Source: a bacterium | GTDB taxonomy: Bacteria > Desulfobacterota > Deferrisomatia > Deferrisomatales > BM512 | NCBI GenBank assembly: GCA_004322275.1 | Contig: SCTA01000001.1 | Coordinates: 49,522-113,521 of the forward strand | Length of the DNA stretch: 64,000 nucleotides | Direction: 5' to 3' | Shown here: piece by piece, positions 32,112 through 43,710 of the stretch | Position numbering within the stretch: the stretch's first letter is position 1 | Layout of the letters: every line of letters begins with the position of its first letter | The notes under the pieces: generated by a model | Databases searched by the model: none | Seen by the model: only the letters and a program-made list of their open reading frames with translations | What the model was told of the DNA's origin: nothing | Made by a program: the position numbers and the translations under genes

Positions 32112-33386
32112 AAATGACTCCCTTACCGCCTCCGTCAATTTCCCGACCTCTTCCTCCGTGACGATATACGGCGGCATTAAATAAATCAGGTTGGCGAAGG
32201 GGCGTATCCAGACGGATTTTTCGACGAAGAAGGTCTGTAATTTCTCGACGTTGACTGGCGAGTCGGTTTCGACGACGCCGATCGCGCCGAGTACCCTCAC
32301 ATCTTTAACCCCTTCCATCCCCCTGCACGGCTCCAGCCCTTCGCGCAGCCACTTTTCTATCGAGGCTACCTGGGTTTTCCAAGACCCTTCGGCGATGAGA
32401 TCGAGGCTTGCGCCCGCGACGGCGCAGGCGAGGGGGTTTCCCATGAAGGTGGGACCGTGCATGAAGACCCCGCCCTTCTGCGAGATGCCGTGGGCAACCC
32501 TGGTGGTCGTCAGCGCCGCGGAAAGCGTCATGTAGCCCCCGGTGAGGGCTTTGCCGACGCACATTATGTCGGGGGTCACCCCCGCCCACTCGCAGGCGAA
32601 GAGTTTCCCGGTTCTGCCAAAGCCCGTGGCTATCTCGTCGGCTATGAGGAGAACGCCGCGCTCTTCGCAGAGGGCTTTCGCCCCGGCAAGGTACTCCGGG
32701 TGGTAGAACCACATGCCCCCCGCGCCCTGAACTATGGGTTCGAGAATAAGCGCCGCGATCTCCTCGCCGTTTTCCTCCAGCATTTTCGCGAGCGGTTCGA
32801 GATGGGCGGGGTCGAAGCCGCCGCCGAACCTGCACTCGGGCCTCGGGACGAAGAGCTGTTTTTGCAGCGTCCCGGCGAAGAGGTGGTGCATGCCGTTTTC
32901 GGGGTCGGAGACCGACATCGCCCCGAAGGTGTCGCCGTGGTAGCCGCCGCGAAGGGCGAGGATGCGCTTTCTTTTCTTTTCTCCCGCCGCGAGCTGGTAC
33001 TGGAGCGCCATCTTCAGGGCGACCTCGACGGCGACGGAGCCGGAATCGGCGAGAAAGACGTGGTTGAGGCCTTCGGGAACTATCGCGAGGAGCTTTCGGG
33101 CGAGGGTGACGGCGGGTTCGTGGGTGAGCCCGCCGAACATGACGTGCGACATCCGCCCGAGCTGCCCGGCGAGGGCTCCGTTGAGGGCGGGGTGGTTGTA
33201 GCCGTGTATCGCGCACCACCAGGAGGACATACCGTCGATTAGCTTTCGGCCGCCGCAAAGCTCGATCTCGCACCCCTTGGCGCCGGTGACGTGGCGGGCG
33301 GTAAGCGGGCTGGTCATCGAGGTGTAGGGATGCCAGAGGTGTTCCCGGTCAAAGGCCAGGAGCTTTTCGGAACGGGTTTTCGTCAT
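32091..33386 (-). CDS. bioA: Adenosylmethionine-8-amino-7-oxononanoate aminotransferase
   Basis: 431-residue fold-I PLP aminotransferase converting KAPA to DAPA with SAM as amino donor. Family marks: HLWHPYTSM near the start, [48 protein letters not shown] and the PLP lysine in [14 protein letters not shown] start overlaps the bioD stop (ATGA). The C-terminal residues VGCVRL and the stop codon come from a REP-like palindrome, so the natural tail was replaced or extended; this is beyond the catalytic core and probably harmless. Last gene of the biotin operon. Confidence 0.95.
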   Translation of the reverse strand: MTKTRSEKLLAFDREHLWHPYTSMTSPLTARHVTGAKGCEIELCGGRKLIDGMSSWWCAIHGYNHPALNGALAGQLGRMSHVMFGGLTHEPAVTLARKLLAIVPEGLNHVFLADSGSVAVEVALKMALQYQLAAGEKKRKRILALRGGYHGDTFGAMSVSDPENGMHHLFAGTLQKQLFVPRPECRFGGGFDPAHLEPLAKMLEENGEEIAALILEPIVQGAGGMWFYHPEYLAGAKALCEERGVLLIADEIATGFGRTGKLFACEWAGVTPDIMCVGKALTGGYMTLSAALTTTRVAHGISQKGGVFMHGPTFMGNPLACAVAGASLDLIAEGSWKTQVASIEKWLREGLEPCRGMEGVKDVRVLGAIGVVETDSPVNVEKLQTFFVEKSVWIRPFANLIYLMPPYIVTEEEVGKLTEAVRESFVGCVRL

Positions 33387-34066
33387 TGCGGGAAGAGCGG
33401 CGAGAAATCGACCTCGGGAGGCGAATCGAAATCCGTCACTTCGGGCAGATCGACCAGCGCGCCCGGGAGCCCCATCCTTTCGAGCGCGTAGAGCATCATC
33501 TCGCGCGAATCGCGAAGTATGGCGGGGCCCTGCTTCTCGAAATGGTTATAGACGATGCCCGCAACGGGAATGTTGCGGTTGGTGGCGGCTTCGAGGGTTA
33601 GGAAGGTGTGGTTGATGGACCCGAGCTTGGCGGAGCTGACTACTATGAGCTTCCACCCGGCGAAGGCGGCAAGGTCGGCGCAGAGGAGGTTTTTGCGCAG
33701 CGGGACGAGGAGCCCGCCCGCACCCTCGATGAGCAGCGGGTCGTAGAGTTTTTCCATCACGGAGAGGGCGGAGAGTATCTTGCCGGGGTCTATCTCCGCG
33801 CCCTCGATCCTCGCGGCGAGGTGGGGCGAGGCGGGGAAGCGAAAGACGTAGGGGCAGGAGAGGCCGTTGTAATCCTCTTCTATCGGCTCGATTCCCATGA
33901 GCCTTCGGTGGGTGAGGATGTCTTCGGGAAGCCCTTCGCACCCGGCCTGCACGAGTTTGGCTGTGGCTGCCTTTTTGTGGCGCTTCAGAAGAAACCGCGC
34001 CATCATCCCGGTGGCGACGGTCTTGCCCATCGCGGTGTCGATTCCCGTTACGAAATATGTGGCCAT
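33383..34066 (-). CDS. bioD: Dethiobiotin synthetase
   Basis: 227 residues; ATP-dependent carboxylation and ring closure of DAPA to dethiobiotin. Starts [20 protein letters not shown], a P-loop variant typical of BioD, followed by KLVQAGCEG and [13 protein letters not shown] use the ATG at 34066 (AAGGAG upstream) in place of a longer open frame that lacks similarity. It follows bioC by 17 bases and overlaps bioA by four. Confidence 0.95.
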   Translation of the reverse strand: MATYFVTGIDTAMGKTVATGMMARFLLKRHKKAATAKLVQAGCEGLPEDILTHRRLMGIEPIEEDYNGLSCPYVFRFPASPHLAARIEGAEIDPGKILSALSVMEKLYDPLLIEGAGGLLVPLRKNLLCADLAAFAGWKLIVVSSAKLGSINHTFLTLEAATNRNIPVAGIVYNHFEKQGPAILRDSREMMLYALERMGLPGALVDLPEVTDFDSPPEVDFSPLFPQ

Positions 34067-34083
34067 GTAATCTCCTTCGGGCG

Positions 34084-34845
34084 TCAGTTTTGTTCCCTTA
34101 AAAGAGCAACCACAATTACCGGATGGTAGGTGAGGGTTACGCCCCCGCCTTCGGAAAAGCGCGCTTCGTACCCGGCGCAAAATTCCGTGAGGCGCTTCTT
34201 AGTCCACCTCTCTATCCTTACTCCCGTGGCCCCTGTGAGCTTCAGGTGGCGAAGGACTTCCAGAGGATTTTCAAAGCGGATTTTGTGCGCCTCTTCTGAA
34301 AAATATAACACATCGAAATTTTTGTTGAGAGCCCTTTTAATCTCCTCCGGCGAAGGATAAGAGAGGGCTTCGCCGCAGATTCGGGCTATCTCCACGGCGT
34401 TCCCCGGGCCGAAGGTGGAAAAGCCCAGCGCTCCGCCGGGGGCGAGCGTCCCCGCGAGGCGGTCGAGGAGGGTAGGGAGGTCCGAGAGCCACTGGAAGGC
34501 GGCGTTGGAGATTATCAAATCCATGCAGGAGGGGAGGGGCGAGAGGTTTTCTATGTCTCCTTCGAGGAATTTTCCGCCGTGTATCTTGTTTTCAAGCGCG
34601 CGGCACTCTCCGACGAGGTCGTTCAGACAGTAGCGCTCGTAATCAAGCGCCCCGGCGGCCATTTCGGTCAGGAGCCCGGAGCCGCACCCTATCTCGAATA
34701 TCTTCGGGTAGCTTTCCCGTCCGAGGGCGAGGATTTGCCCGAGCAGCTCCGAAGCCATCTTTTTTTGCACGAAGGCGTTATCGGAGTAGGTGGGAAGGCT
34801 CTTCTTGAACCTCGAAGAGACGAGGTTCTTATCCGGGGAAGCCAA
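34084..34845 (-). CDS. bioC: Malonyl-ACP O-methyltransferase
   Basis: About 253 residues. SAM-dependent methylation of malonyl-ACP, which disguises it for pimelate assembly by fatty-acid synthase. RFKKSLPTYSDNAFVQKKMA is the BioC N-terminal signature, IFEIGCGSGLLTEMAAGAL the SAM motif, and DLIISNAAFQWLSD and LAPGGALGFSTFGPGN follow as usual. The start is uncertain: no ATG fits, and I prefer TTG at 34845, nine bases after GGGAGG, giving a 17-base overlap with bioG. Confidence 0.9.
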   Translation of the reverse strand: MASPDKNLVSSRFKKSLPTYSDNAFVQKKMASELLGQILALGRESYPKIFEIGCGSGLLTEMAAGALDYERYCLNDLVGECRALENKIHGGKFLEGDIENLSPLPSCMDLIISNAAFQWLSDLPTLLDRLAGTLAPGGALGFSTFGPGNAVEIARICGEALSYPSPEEIKRALNKNFDVLYFSEEAHKIRFENPLEVLRHLKLTGATGVRIERWTKKRLTEFCAGYEARFSEGGGVTLTYHPVIVVALLREQN

Positions 34846-35506
34846 GTTCAAGAACCTCCCTCCAGCTTTTGAGCGTCCCAAAGGGGTAGTGGCCGAAGCC
34901 GCGCTCGAAAATCTCAATTTTTTCGCCGCTCCAGAACTTTTTCTGAGCACCATTCGAGAAAATTTTGTCCTGCGCGCCCAAAGCGGCCGTTTTGAAGGGG
35001 TTTTCAGGCTGTTTTTCGCCGAGAACCCATTCGCGGAAAGCCGCCAGCTCGGCTTTCTGGCCGCCTGCGCTCCTTTTCGGCTCTCTTTCCATGAAAAAGC
35101 CGAACTGTTCCCTGCCGCACATCCTCCGGTAGAATTTCACCCGCGATTCCTCGCTCCACCCTTCCAGCGTTCCGTCGAAGACCCGGAGGGGTATGCCGAA
35201 CTCGTCGTCGATGGGGCGAAGGGTGCCGTTTATCGCCAGAGAGGAGGCAAAGGGGATTTTTGTCCCGGCGAGCGTCCGCGCCGCCGACCAGACGCCGAAG
35301 GACCACGCCGCCAGATGGACCTTTTCGTAATCGCGGGCGAGGGCTTCAAGGTCCGTCTCAATCTCCGGCGAGGTGTAATCCCAAAGGAGGATAAGGTCCA
35401 GAGCGCCGGCGTCGAGATGGCCTAGGGGCGTCTCGTCCATTCCCCAGCCGTTGAAGAAGACGAGAAGCTCGCGGTTTCCTTCGCGCTTCAGGAGTCTGTG
35501 CTTCAC
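34829..35506 (-). CDS. bioG: Pimeloyl-ACP methyl ester esterase, BioG type
   Basis: 225-residue alpha/beta hydrolase of the DUF452 family that removes the methyl ester to end pimeloyl-ACP synthesis. Family marks are LLVFFNGWGMDETPL at the N-terminus and HLAAWSFGVWSA holding the nucleophile serine; GHYPF near the C-terminus supplies the catalytic histidine. BioG stands in for BioH and is usually encoded next to bioC, as here. GTG start overlaps the bioF stop as GTGA. Confidence 0.92.
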   Translation of the reverse strand: MKHRLLKREGNRELLVFFNGWGMDETPLGHLDAGALDLILLWDYTSPEIETDLEALARDYEKVHLAAWSFGVWSAARTLAGTKIPFASSLAINGTLRPIDDEFGIPLRVFDGTLEGWSEESRVKFYRRMCGREQFGFFMEREPKRSAGGQKAELAAFREWVLGEKQPENPFKTAALGAQDKIFSNGAQKKFWSGEKIEIFERGFGHYPFGTLKSWREVLELGFPG

Positions 35507-36663
35507 AGCGCCGCCAGAACCTGAGCGATGTCGGAGTCGTCGAGGGCTGAGGTGAGCGAGAAGCGGAGACGCGCGGTGTTTTTGGGAACCGTCGGCGGGC
35601 GTATCGCGAAGACCAGCAGCCCCGCCTCCCGAAGCCTTTCAGCAAGGGCCAGCGCCGGGCGGTTCTCGCCTACCACGAGGGGGACAATCTGGGAATCTCC
35701 GAGGGTCTTGTGACCCGCCCTCGCCAGCCCCTCCCGGAGCTTCGCTGAAAGGCGGGAAAGTCTCTCCCGCTCTTCCTTCATCGCTGCGGCCTTATCGAGG
35801 ACGAAACCGCTCCACGCCACGCTGACCGGCGGAAGCCCGGTGGTGAAGATCAGGGGACGCATGGCGTTGACGAGGAAGTCCCTGACCTCCGGGCTCATTA
35901 TCCCGTAGGCCCCGGCGGAGCAGAGCGCCTTCCCGAAGGTTCCGATTATTATGTCTATTTCGGTTAATACTCCCTGCGCCTCGCACAGCCCCAGGCCGTT
36001 CTCCCCGAAGACCCCCACGGCGTGCGCCTCGTCCACGATTAGTACCGCGCCGTACTTCTTTTTCAGCCCGGCGAGTCTTTTAAGGTCGGCGAGGTCGCCG
36101 TCCATGCTGAAGACCGATTCGGTGACGATGAAGACGTTTTCAAAATCACCGCGGGAGGCGTCGAGTATCTTTTCGAGCGCCTCGTAGCCGAGGTGAGGGT
36201 AGCGCCGGAACTTAGCGCCCGAAAGGAGCATTCCGTCGATTATAGAGGCGTGGTTCAGCTTGTCGCAGAGTATAAGGTCTTTGGGACCAGCGAGGGCGGG
36301 GAGCATGCCGACGTTGGCGTGGTAGCCGCTGTTGAAAACCAGCGCCGAGCGTCCCCCGTAAAGGGCTCCGAGGCGCGCCTCAAGCTCTTTGTAGGCGGGA
36401 TGGTTTCCCGTGAGGAGGCGGGAGGAGGAGGCCGAGAGCGCGAATTTGCGGTCGATCGGGTTTGCGGCGAGCGGCCGATAGAACTCTTCGATAAGTTCGG
36501 GGCGCGCGCCGAGGCCGAGGTAGTCATTGGAGGAGAGGTTGAGGTATTTTTTTCCTTCCCAGAGGGCGAACTTGCCTATTGGCTCGATATTCTTCAGCTC
36601 GCGCAGGTTCCCGCTCGCTTCGAGCCCGCTGAGCCTTGCTTTTATGCGCTCCCCGAAGTTCAA
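35503..36663 (-). CDS. bioF: 8-amino-7-oxononanoate synthase
   Basis: 386-residue alpha-oxoamine synthase joining pimeloyl-ACP and alanine. Marks: YLNLSSNDYLGLGARPEL, SSRLLTGNHPAYKELE, VFNSGYHANVGML, LIVDEAHAVGVFG, and the PLP lysine in IIGTFGKALCSAGAY. Start is TTG at 36663, overlapping the bioB stop (TTGA); the preceding bases give no stronger alternative. Length is standard. Confidence 0.95.
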   Translation of the reverse strand: MNFGERIKARLSGLEASGNLRELKNIEPIGKFALWEGKKYLNLSSNDYLGLGARPELIEEFYRPLAANPIDRKFALSASSSRLLTGNHPAYKELEARLGALYGGRSALVFNSGYHANVGMLPALAGPKDLILCDKLNHASIIDGMLLSGAKFRRYPHLGYEALEKILDASRGDFENVFIVTESVFSMDGDLADLKRLAGLKKKYGAVLIVDEAHAVGVFGENGLGLCEAQGVLTEIDIIIGTFGKALCSAGAYGIMSPEVRDFLVNAMRPLIFTTGLPPVSVAWSGFVLDKAAAMKEERERLSRLSAKLREGLARAGHKTLGDSQIVPLVVGENRPALALAERLREAGLLVFAIRPPTVPKNTARLRFSLTSALDDSDIAQVLAAL

Positions 36664-37655
36664 CGTTTCCCGCCTTCGGCGACGGGGGTGAAACCGAGCT
36701 GGCTTATCATCTCAAGGTCGGCCTTTACGTCCCTGCCTACGGTGGTAAGGAAGTTTCCGATCATCATCCCGTCCGCGCCCGCGAAGAATATCCAGCTGTA
36801 GAGGTCCCGGAGGTTACGGTCCCTGCCCGCGCAGACGCGGATGGTCGCCCCCGGCAGGAGGAAGCGGAAGACTGCGATTATCTTCAGCGCTTCGAGCGGG
36901 GCGAGGGGCGGCATTCCCTCCATGCGGGTTCCTTTTACCGGGACGAGGAAATTGACGGGGACGCTGTCCACCCCAAGGTCCCGGAGGGTAAGCGCCATCT
37001 CAACCCTTTGCGCCCTGGATTCGCCGAGTCCGAAGATTCCCCCGGAGCAGACGGAGAGACCGGCGTTCCTGGCCGCCCTTACCGTGGCAACGTCATCCTC
37101 GTAGTCGTGGGTGGTGCAGATCTTCGGAAAAAAGCTCCTCGCCGTCTCCAGGTTGTGGTGAAACCTGGTGAGGCCGGAGGCTTTGAGCTTTTTCAGGGTA
37201 TTTTCGGACATTATGCCGAGACTGGCGCAAGGGGCGAGCTTGCCGCGCCTGCTTATGGAACTTACGGCTTCGCAGATGGCGTCGAGTTCCGGTCCTTCCT
37301 TTACTCCCGTGCCGCTGGTTATTATGCCGAAGCGGTTGGTGGAAAAACCCTCCGCCTCCTGCGCGGCGGCGGTGAGTTCGGCGGGAGATTTCAGCGGGTA
37401 GACGGGAGAAGCGGTGCGGTGGTGGGCGGACTGGGTGCAAAAGGCGCAGTTCTCCGGGCACCTTCCGCTCTTGGCGTTCACTATCGAGCAAAGCTCCACG
37501 GCGCGGCCCTTATTTGCCCTGGCGATGCGGTTGGCGGAGGAAAAGAGTTCGTAAACGTCCGCGCCTTCGAGCTCGAAAAGGCGAAGACCTTCCTCCCCGG
37601 TCGCCTCTTCGCCTGAAAGCAACCGCTCTTCGAGGGCCGAAATCCAATTCAGCAT
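36660..37655 (-). CDS. bioB: Biotin synthase
   Basis: 331-residue radical-SAM enzyme inserting sulfur into dethiobiotin. The SAM cluster motif is CPENCAFCTQSAHH; SGTGVKEGPELDAIC, FHHNLETARSFF and the C-terminal FFAGADGMMIGNFLTT are BioB hallmarks, with cysteine and arginine positions for the second cluster in place. First gene of the operon; ATG at 37655 with GGAG eight bases upstream, and a candidate BirA operator 59-89 bases before it. Confidence 0.96.
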   Translation of the reverse strand: MLNWISALEERLLSGEEATGEEGLRLFELEGADVYELFSSANRIARANKGRAVELCSIVNAKSGRCPENCAFCTQSAHHRTASPVYPLKSPAELTAAAQEAEGFSTNRFGIITSGTGVKEGPELDAICEAVSSISRRGKLAPCASLGIMSENTLKKLKASGLTRFHHNLETARSFFPKICTTHDYEDDVATVRAARNAGLSVCSGGIFGLGESRAQRVEMALTLRDLGVDSVPVNFLVPVKGTRMEGMPPLAPLEALKIIAVFRFLLPGATIRVCAGRDRNLRDLYSWIFFAGADGMMIGNFLTTVGRDVKADLEMISQLGFTPVAEGGKR

Positions 37656-37713
37656 TTTTAATTCTCCGAAAAATGACCGGCGTTTTTAGCCATACTAAAA
37701 AAACGCCCGCGAG

Positions 37714-37744
37714 TTGTCAACCTGAATCGACTACGGGTTTACGA
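37714..37744. promoter_or_regulatory. Candidate BirA operator
   Basis: TTGTCAACC at 37714-37722 and GGTTTACGA at 37736-37744 are the two half-sites of a BirA box (TTGTnAACC and GGTTnACAA), one base off consensus on the right. The 13-base spacer is a little shorter than the usual 14-16. It lies between bioB and the divergent Met-rich gene. Confidence 0.55.
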
Positions 37745-37838
37745 GTGGGCGCAACGTGCAATTTGCGAAGGTTGTGATATAAGTTTTTCAGAGGCTTTGT
37801 CCCTGTGGCGGTTCCTTCGTGAACCACTGGAGTTTGAG

Positions 37839-38510
37839 ATGAAAAGATGCGCAGCATTCCTGATAGTCCTCTTCCTTTCGGTTCCCTCCCTTGCCGTCAT
37901 GGGCGGCGGAGGCGCTACTCCCTGCGGCGCGCCGATGGGCATGATGCAGATGATGGAGATGGGCGACCCTATGATGATGAAGGCGGTGGGACCGTCGCTA
38001 ATGGCCGGATGCCACGCGGATTTTGAAGCTCTGGGGGTAAAGGCCGAGGTGAGGGAAATCATCGAGGAAAAGCGCTTCGAGCTTCAAAAGGAGATGATAC
38101 GGGCCTCGGCGGATCTTCGCGTGCTGGAGATGGAGCTGTCGAGGATGCTTGAAAAGCGCGGTTTCGATTTCGAGGCGGCGTTGAAAAAACAAAAGGAGCT
38201 CGGCAGCTTCGAGGCGAAGATTCGCAAGGCGCATCTGGAATTTCTGCAGTTTCTCTCAACGAAGCTCGACGACGGGACGTGGAAAAAACTGAAGGCGCAC
38301 ATTGACAGGAGCATGTCTGGTTTCATGAGGGACAAAGACTCCATGCCCTCTCAGGGCCGGACAATGATGATGGAAAAGATGGGCGACATGGGGGGCATGG
38401 GCTCCATGATGATGGACAAAGGCGCCCAGCCGGAAGTCAAACCCGGTGAAAGCAAAATGGAATCTCCCCCGATGGATATGAAGATGGACATGAAGATGGA
38501 TGGGAAGTAA
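37839..38510 (+). CDS. Exported Met-rich, coiled-coil protein (Spy/CpxP-like in form)
   Basis: 223 residues from the ATG at 37839 (GGAG six bases upstream). A signal peptide (MKRCAAFLIVLFLSVPSLA) is followed by a Met-rich segment (APMGMMQMMEMGDPMMM), a helical middle of about 100 residues (VREIIEEKRFELQKEMIRAS ... LRVLEMELSRMLEKRG) that resembles the periplasmic Spy/CpxP/zinc-resistance group, and a second Met-rich tail (MMMEKMGDMGGMGSMMM, then MDMKMDMKMDGK). Clusters of methionine suggest copper or silver binding. Not clearly assignable to a named family; divergent from bioB. Confidence 0.7.
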   Translation: MKRCAAFLIVLFLSVPSLAVMGGGGATPCGAPMGMMQMMEMGDPMMMKAVGPSLMAGCHADFEALGVKAEVREIIEEKRFELQKEMIRASADLRVLEMELSRMLEKRGFDFEAALKKQKELGSFEAKIRKAHLEFLQFLSTKLDDGTWKKLKAHIDRSMSGFMRDKDSMPSQGRTMMMEKMGDMGGMGSMMMDKGAQPEVKPGESKMESPPMDMKMDMKMDGK

Positions 38511-38541
38511 GGGCGAACAGGCCCGAGGCGGAAGAATTCAT

Positions 38542-38569
38542 AGCCCCGCGACTTCCTCGCGGGGCTTTT
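38542..38569 (+). terminator. Rho-independent terminator after the Met-rich gene
   Basis: AGCCCCGCG and CGCGGGGCT, a 9-bp perfect stem around ACTTCCT, then TTTCC. Confidence 0.8.
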
Positions 38570-38572
38570 CCG

Positions 38573-39155
38573 TCATGAAAATAAAACAGCCGTTTTTTAG
38601 AGGCATGGCGTATGGCGTCGCCGGAAATACGAATTATCCTCGGGAAAAGTCAGTCCGCCAATAAATAATTCTTGAAAATCCGCCTATTACCTATTACAAA
38701 ATAACCGGTTCGAGAAGACGGCGGCCATACCCGGCTCCCGGCGAAGCCCCCGAAGGGTTGAAGGATTGCCCGAGGGGCGCTGCTCGGGGCTGAAACGTTG
38801 TTTTGCATCGCGGCCGGACGGACGCGGAACCAAAGCTTTTAAACAGGCGAACCCGGCCCCGGGGGGAGGGGGGGGTTCAAAACGCCATTTCCCGCTGAAG
38901 CGGCGAATTTTGTTTTCCGATGTTCAAGGACGCTTTCCTCTTGTCTTCCGGCAGGTTGCAAAAAAGCGCGGTTAAAAAGCCGGTGATGATACTGTATACG
39001 GGGTCTTTAAATTTCACGATTGTGTTGCCCGGAGGCGGGCTGATGTCGTATAAGGCTCGCTCTTATTTCAAATGGCGCATTAACCGGGAGCCCGTTTTAA
39101 AGTGAAATTCATGTAACGGCCAGGCTCCCTTGGCTTCTCTAAATGGAGGAAATTC
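38573..39155 (+). other. 583-bp leader region of hppA with a hairpin near the start
   Basis: No convincing gene. The only long open frame (from 38766) is low-complexity and lacks a ribosome site. GGGAGCC at 39086-39092 pairs with GGCTCCC at 39123-39129, with CGTT/AACG continuing the stem; it ends 26 bases before the hppA ATG and could expose or hide the leader. I could not match it to a known riboswitch class. A stretch of G's at 38862-38874 is notable. Confidence 0.45.
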
Positions 39156-41609
<2,454 letters not shown>

Positions 41610-41633
41610 GAAGCGGTAATACCAGAAAAAGCA

Positions 41634-41667
41634 AGGCGGAGTCCCAAAAGGGGCTCCGCCTTTTTTT
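41634..41667 (+). terminator. Rho-independent terminator of hppA
   Basis: AGGCGGAGTCCC pairs with GGGGCTCCGCCT around AAAA, with one mismatch, followed by seven T's. Confidence 0.88.
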
Positions 41668-41761
41668 GTGTTCGCGAGCCGTGTAAACCCCGGCAAACGG
41701 ACGGCTTTCAAGAATATCCCGCAGTCCGGGTTCCTCCTTCGCCTCGGTAGGAGGTGAATCT

Positions 41762-41944
41762 CTACAGGGCCAGCTTGCCCTCGATCTTCGCGATAATGCC
41801 CTTGAGCAATTCCTCGCGTTCCATAAGACCGGTTCTCATGGCGCGGTTGTCGGTATGGGCTATTTCCAGAATGAGCCGCGAGAGGTCGCCCTTAAGCAGT
41901 TGTTCGATAAGCCTGAGTTCTTCCACCGAAAGCTGAATATCCAT
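41762..41944 (-). CDS. Small conserved-looking helical protein, 60 residues
   Basis: An acidic, leucine-rich protein that should form two helices (VEELRLIEQLLKGDLSRLIL and REELLKGIIAKIEGKL). No domain recognised. It is believed real because GGAGG stands five bases before the ATG, codon use matches the neighbours, and no larger gene overlaps it. It lies downstream of the Cache-HAMP gene on the same strand, after that gene's terminator, so it may have its own promoter. Could be a small partner of the signalling cluster; that is inference from position only. Confidence 0.65.
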   Translation of the reverse strand: MDIQLSVEELRLIEQLLKGDLSRLILEIAHTDNRAMRTGLMEREELLKGIIAKIEGKLAL

Positions 41945-42069
41945 CTTCGCCTCCTTTTACAGGACCATCCGCAGGGACAGGCCCCAGTCCGTTAAACGGT
42001 TTCGCTAAAAATTCTAATGCACGATTAACCAATTACAAATTAAATCACTGTCTCATGCATGCGGAGCAA

Positions 42070-42102
42070 TAAAAAAGCCCCGCGCCTTGGGGCGCGGGGC
42101 TT
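42070..42102 (-). terminator. Terminator of the Cache/Roadblock operon
   Basis: A 12-bp perfect stem AAGCCCCGCGCC with its complement around TTGG; on the minus strand it runs into TTTTTTATT. It lies 22 bases after the Cache-HAMP stop. Confidence 0.9.
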
Positions 42103-42123
42103 GGTAGCGGAGAAACCCCGGTG

Positions 42124-43014
42124 TTATCTTCTCAATCTGTCCATAGCGGCTTTCAGGCTGACGCGCAGGCGCTCCAGCACGTCGGCGAGGTCGCCTATTT
42201 CGTCGTCGCTCGTGGCCTCTATCTTCTCGTCGACGTTGCCGTCGGCCAGATTGCCCGCGATGCGCGTGAACGTGCTGAGCGGCCTTAGCGAGGCGTTCAC
42301 GGTAAAGATGATGGCTACGCCCGAGATTACCAGTATGAGGGCCATAATCCCGATAAGTATCATGCGGAGAGAATTGATCGCGGCCTGCGTCTTTTCGAGG
42401 GAGAAGCCGATGCGGAAACCGCCCCAGTGCTTGCCCTTGACGTAAATCGGGGTGGCGATGTCCCACATCTTTTCCCCGGTGTCACGGTCATAGACCTGCC
42501 GGTATCCCTCCTGAGTGTTCTTCGCCGCGTTTATGCCGACAGGGTCGTTGAAGAGGCGCTTGGTGCGGTTGCCCTTGAGGTCCAGCGCCTTGTCGCCGGT
42601 TATCGGCTGCTGGTAGCGGCTGTTATGGGTGGGCAGATAGCCGTTTACGTCAACGCCGACGGCGAAAACAACTGACTCGTCCTTCAGGAATTCGTCCTGG
42701 ACGGACAGGATGGCCTTGTCGAGGTAGGAATCGTACTTCGTGTGATATTTGGGCGGATCGAAATCTGAAATAATCTCGTAATTGGTGTCGAAGGCGTCCT
42801 TGACCGAGAAGACGCCGTTGTCGATGGCTTCTTCGAGCATTCTGCCGTAGGCTTTCGCCCCGGCGATCGATTCCATCTTGCCGCGGAGGAGCAACTGCTC
42901 TTCCAGTTGTTTTGTCATCTGCTGGGTCAAAAAGAAGGTTCCCAGCACCATTGCTACCGCCAGAAGTACGACGACCTTGACGGCGACCTTGACCGAAACG
43001 CGAGACTTAGCCAT
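42124..43014 (-). CDS. Membrane Cache-HAMP sensor without an output domain
   Basis: 296 residues. Helix at about 12-30, a periplasmic Cache-type domain with VDVNGYLPTHNSRY, NRTKRLFNDPVG and YDRDTGEKMWDIATPIYVKGKHWGGFRIG, a second helix at about 215-238, and a HAMP domain (NASLRPLSTFTRIAGNLADG ... EIGDLADVLERLRVSL) to residue 290. It stops immediately after HAMP: no chemoreceptor tip, kinase or cyclase follows, and the terminator confirms the end. It would have to signal through a partner. Its sensor half is paralogous to the next gene upstream. ATG with GGAGA upstream. Confidence 0.88.
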   Translation of the reverse strand: MAKSRVSVKVAVKVVVLLAVAMVLGTFFLTQQMTKQLEEQLLLRGKMESIAGAKAYGRMLEEAIDNGVFSVKDAFDTNYEIISDFDPPKYHTKYDSYLDKAILSVQDEFLKDESVVFAVGVDVNGYLPTHNSRYQQPITGDKALDLKGNRTKRLFNDPVGINAAKNTQEGYRQVYDRDTGEKMWDIATPIYVKGKHWGGFRIGFSLEKTQAAINSLRMILIGIMALILVISGVAIIFTVNASLRPLSTFTRIAGNLADGNVDEKIEATSDDEIGDLADVLERLRVSLKAAMDRLRR

Positions 43015-43062
43015 TAGATTCTCCTTTTTAAAGCCGTTATGAAGTTGTTTATGAATTTTCGG

Positions 43063-43674
43063 TTAAAAAACCTTGTAGCCTATGCGCACCGCTCCCCAAT
43101 GCTTTTGATCGATATAAACCGGAACGGAAAGATCGGCCATCATCTCGCCGGTGTCGCGGGAGTACTTCTGGAGTAGGAAGGGTTCGGTGTTTTTGGCCGC
43201 GGCGAGACCCGTGCGGTCGTTGAAGATTCTCTTCGTGCGGTTTTTCTGGACGTCAACCGCGGCGTCGCCGGTGAGCGGCTGTGAATAGCGGGTGTTGTGG
43301 GTGGGGAGGTAGCCGTTTATGTCCACGGCCACGACGAAGGCCATGCGCTTGTCGTGCGCGAGGTACCTGTCGAGAATTTCCCTTATGGTTTCGTCGAGAA
43401 GCCTGTCGTATTTAGTCGAATATTTCTGCGGATCGGTATTGGGGATGGGGATGTAAAAGGTGTCGAAAAGCTTGGACTTGTTGAGCCTGCCGCTTTTCAG
43501 AAGCAGTTGCATCTGTTCGGTGACTTCGTCACGGCATTCTTTCGCCCACTCGTAGACCTGAAGATCGAAGCCCTTCAGCTCTTCACAGTGCGCTTTTTGA
43601 GGTATCGCTACCAATGCCAGTATCAGCGCCGATAATAACAGTACAGATAATCTTTTTGTTAAACCCGTTGGCAT
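43063..43674 (-). CDS. Periplasmic Cache-domain protein
   Basis: 203 residues with a signal peptide or anchor (LSVLLLSALILALVAIPQKAHC) and a single Cache-type domain closely similar to the sensor half of the neighbouring HAMP protein: VDINGYLPTHNTRY, NRTKRIFNDRTGLAAAKN, RDTGEMMADLSVPVYIDQKHWGAVRIGY. There is no second helix. The Cys of KAHCEE could be a lipidation site, though the preceding residues do not make a clean lipobox. It probably shares a ligand with its paralog, or delivers it. ATG with GGAGG eight bases upstream. Confidence 0.87.
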   Translation of the reverse strand: MPTGLTKRLSVLLLSALILALVAIPQKAHCEELKGFDLQVYEWAKECRDEVTEQMQLLLKSGRLNKSKLFDTFYIPIPNTDPQKYSTKYDRLLDETIREILDRYLAHDKRMAFVVAVDINGYLPTHNTRYSQPLTGDAAVDVQKNRTKRIFNDRTGLAAAKNTEPFLLQKYSRDTGEMMADLSVPVYIDQKHWGAVRIGYKVF

Positions 43675-43710
43675 TTTGTCAACCTCCGACTTATGTATGT
43701 ACGTATGATA

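Noticed and set aside
38766..38975. 69-residue frame in the hppA leader
   Set aside because: Low-complexity, poly-Gly coding run from a G-rich tract and no ribosome site.
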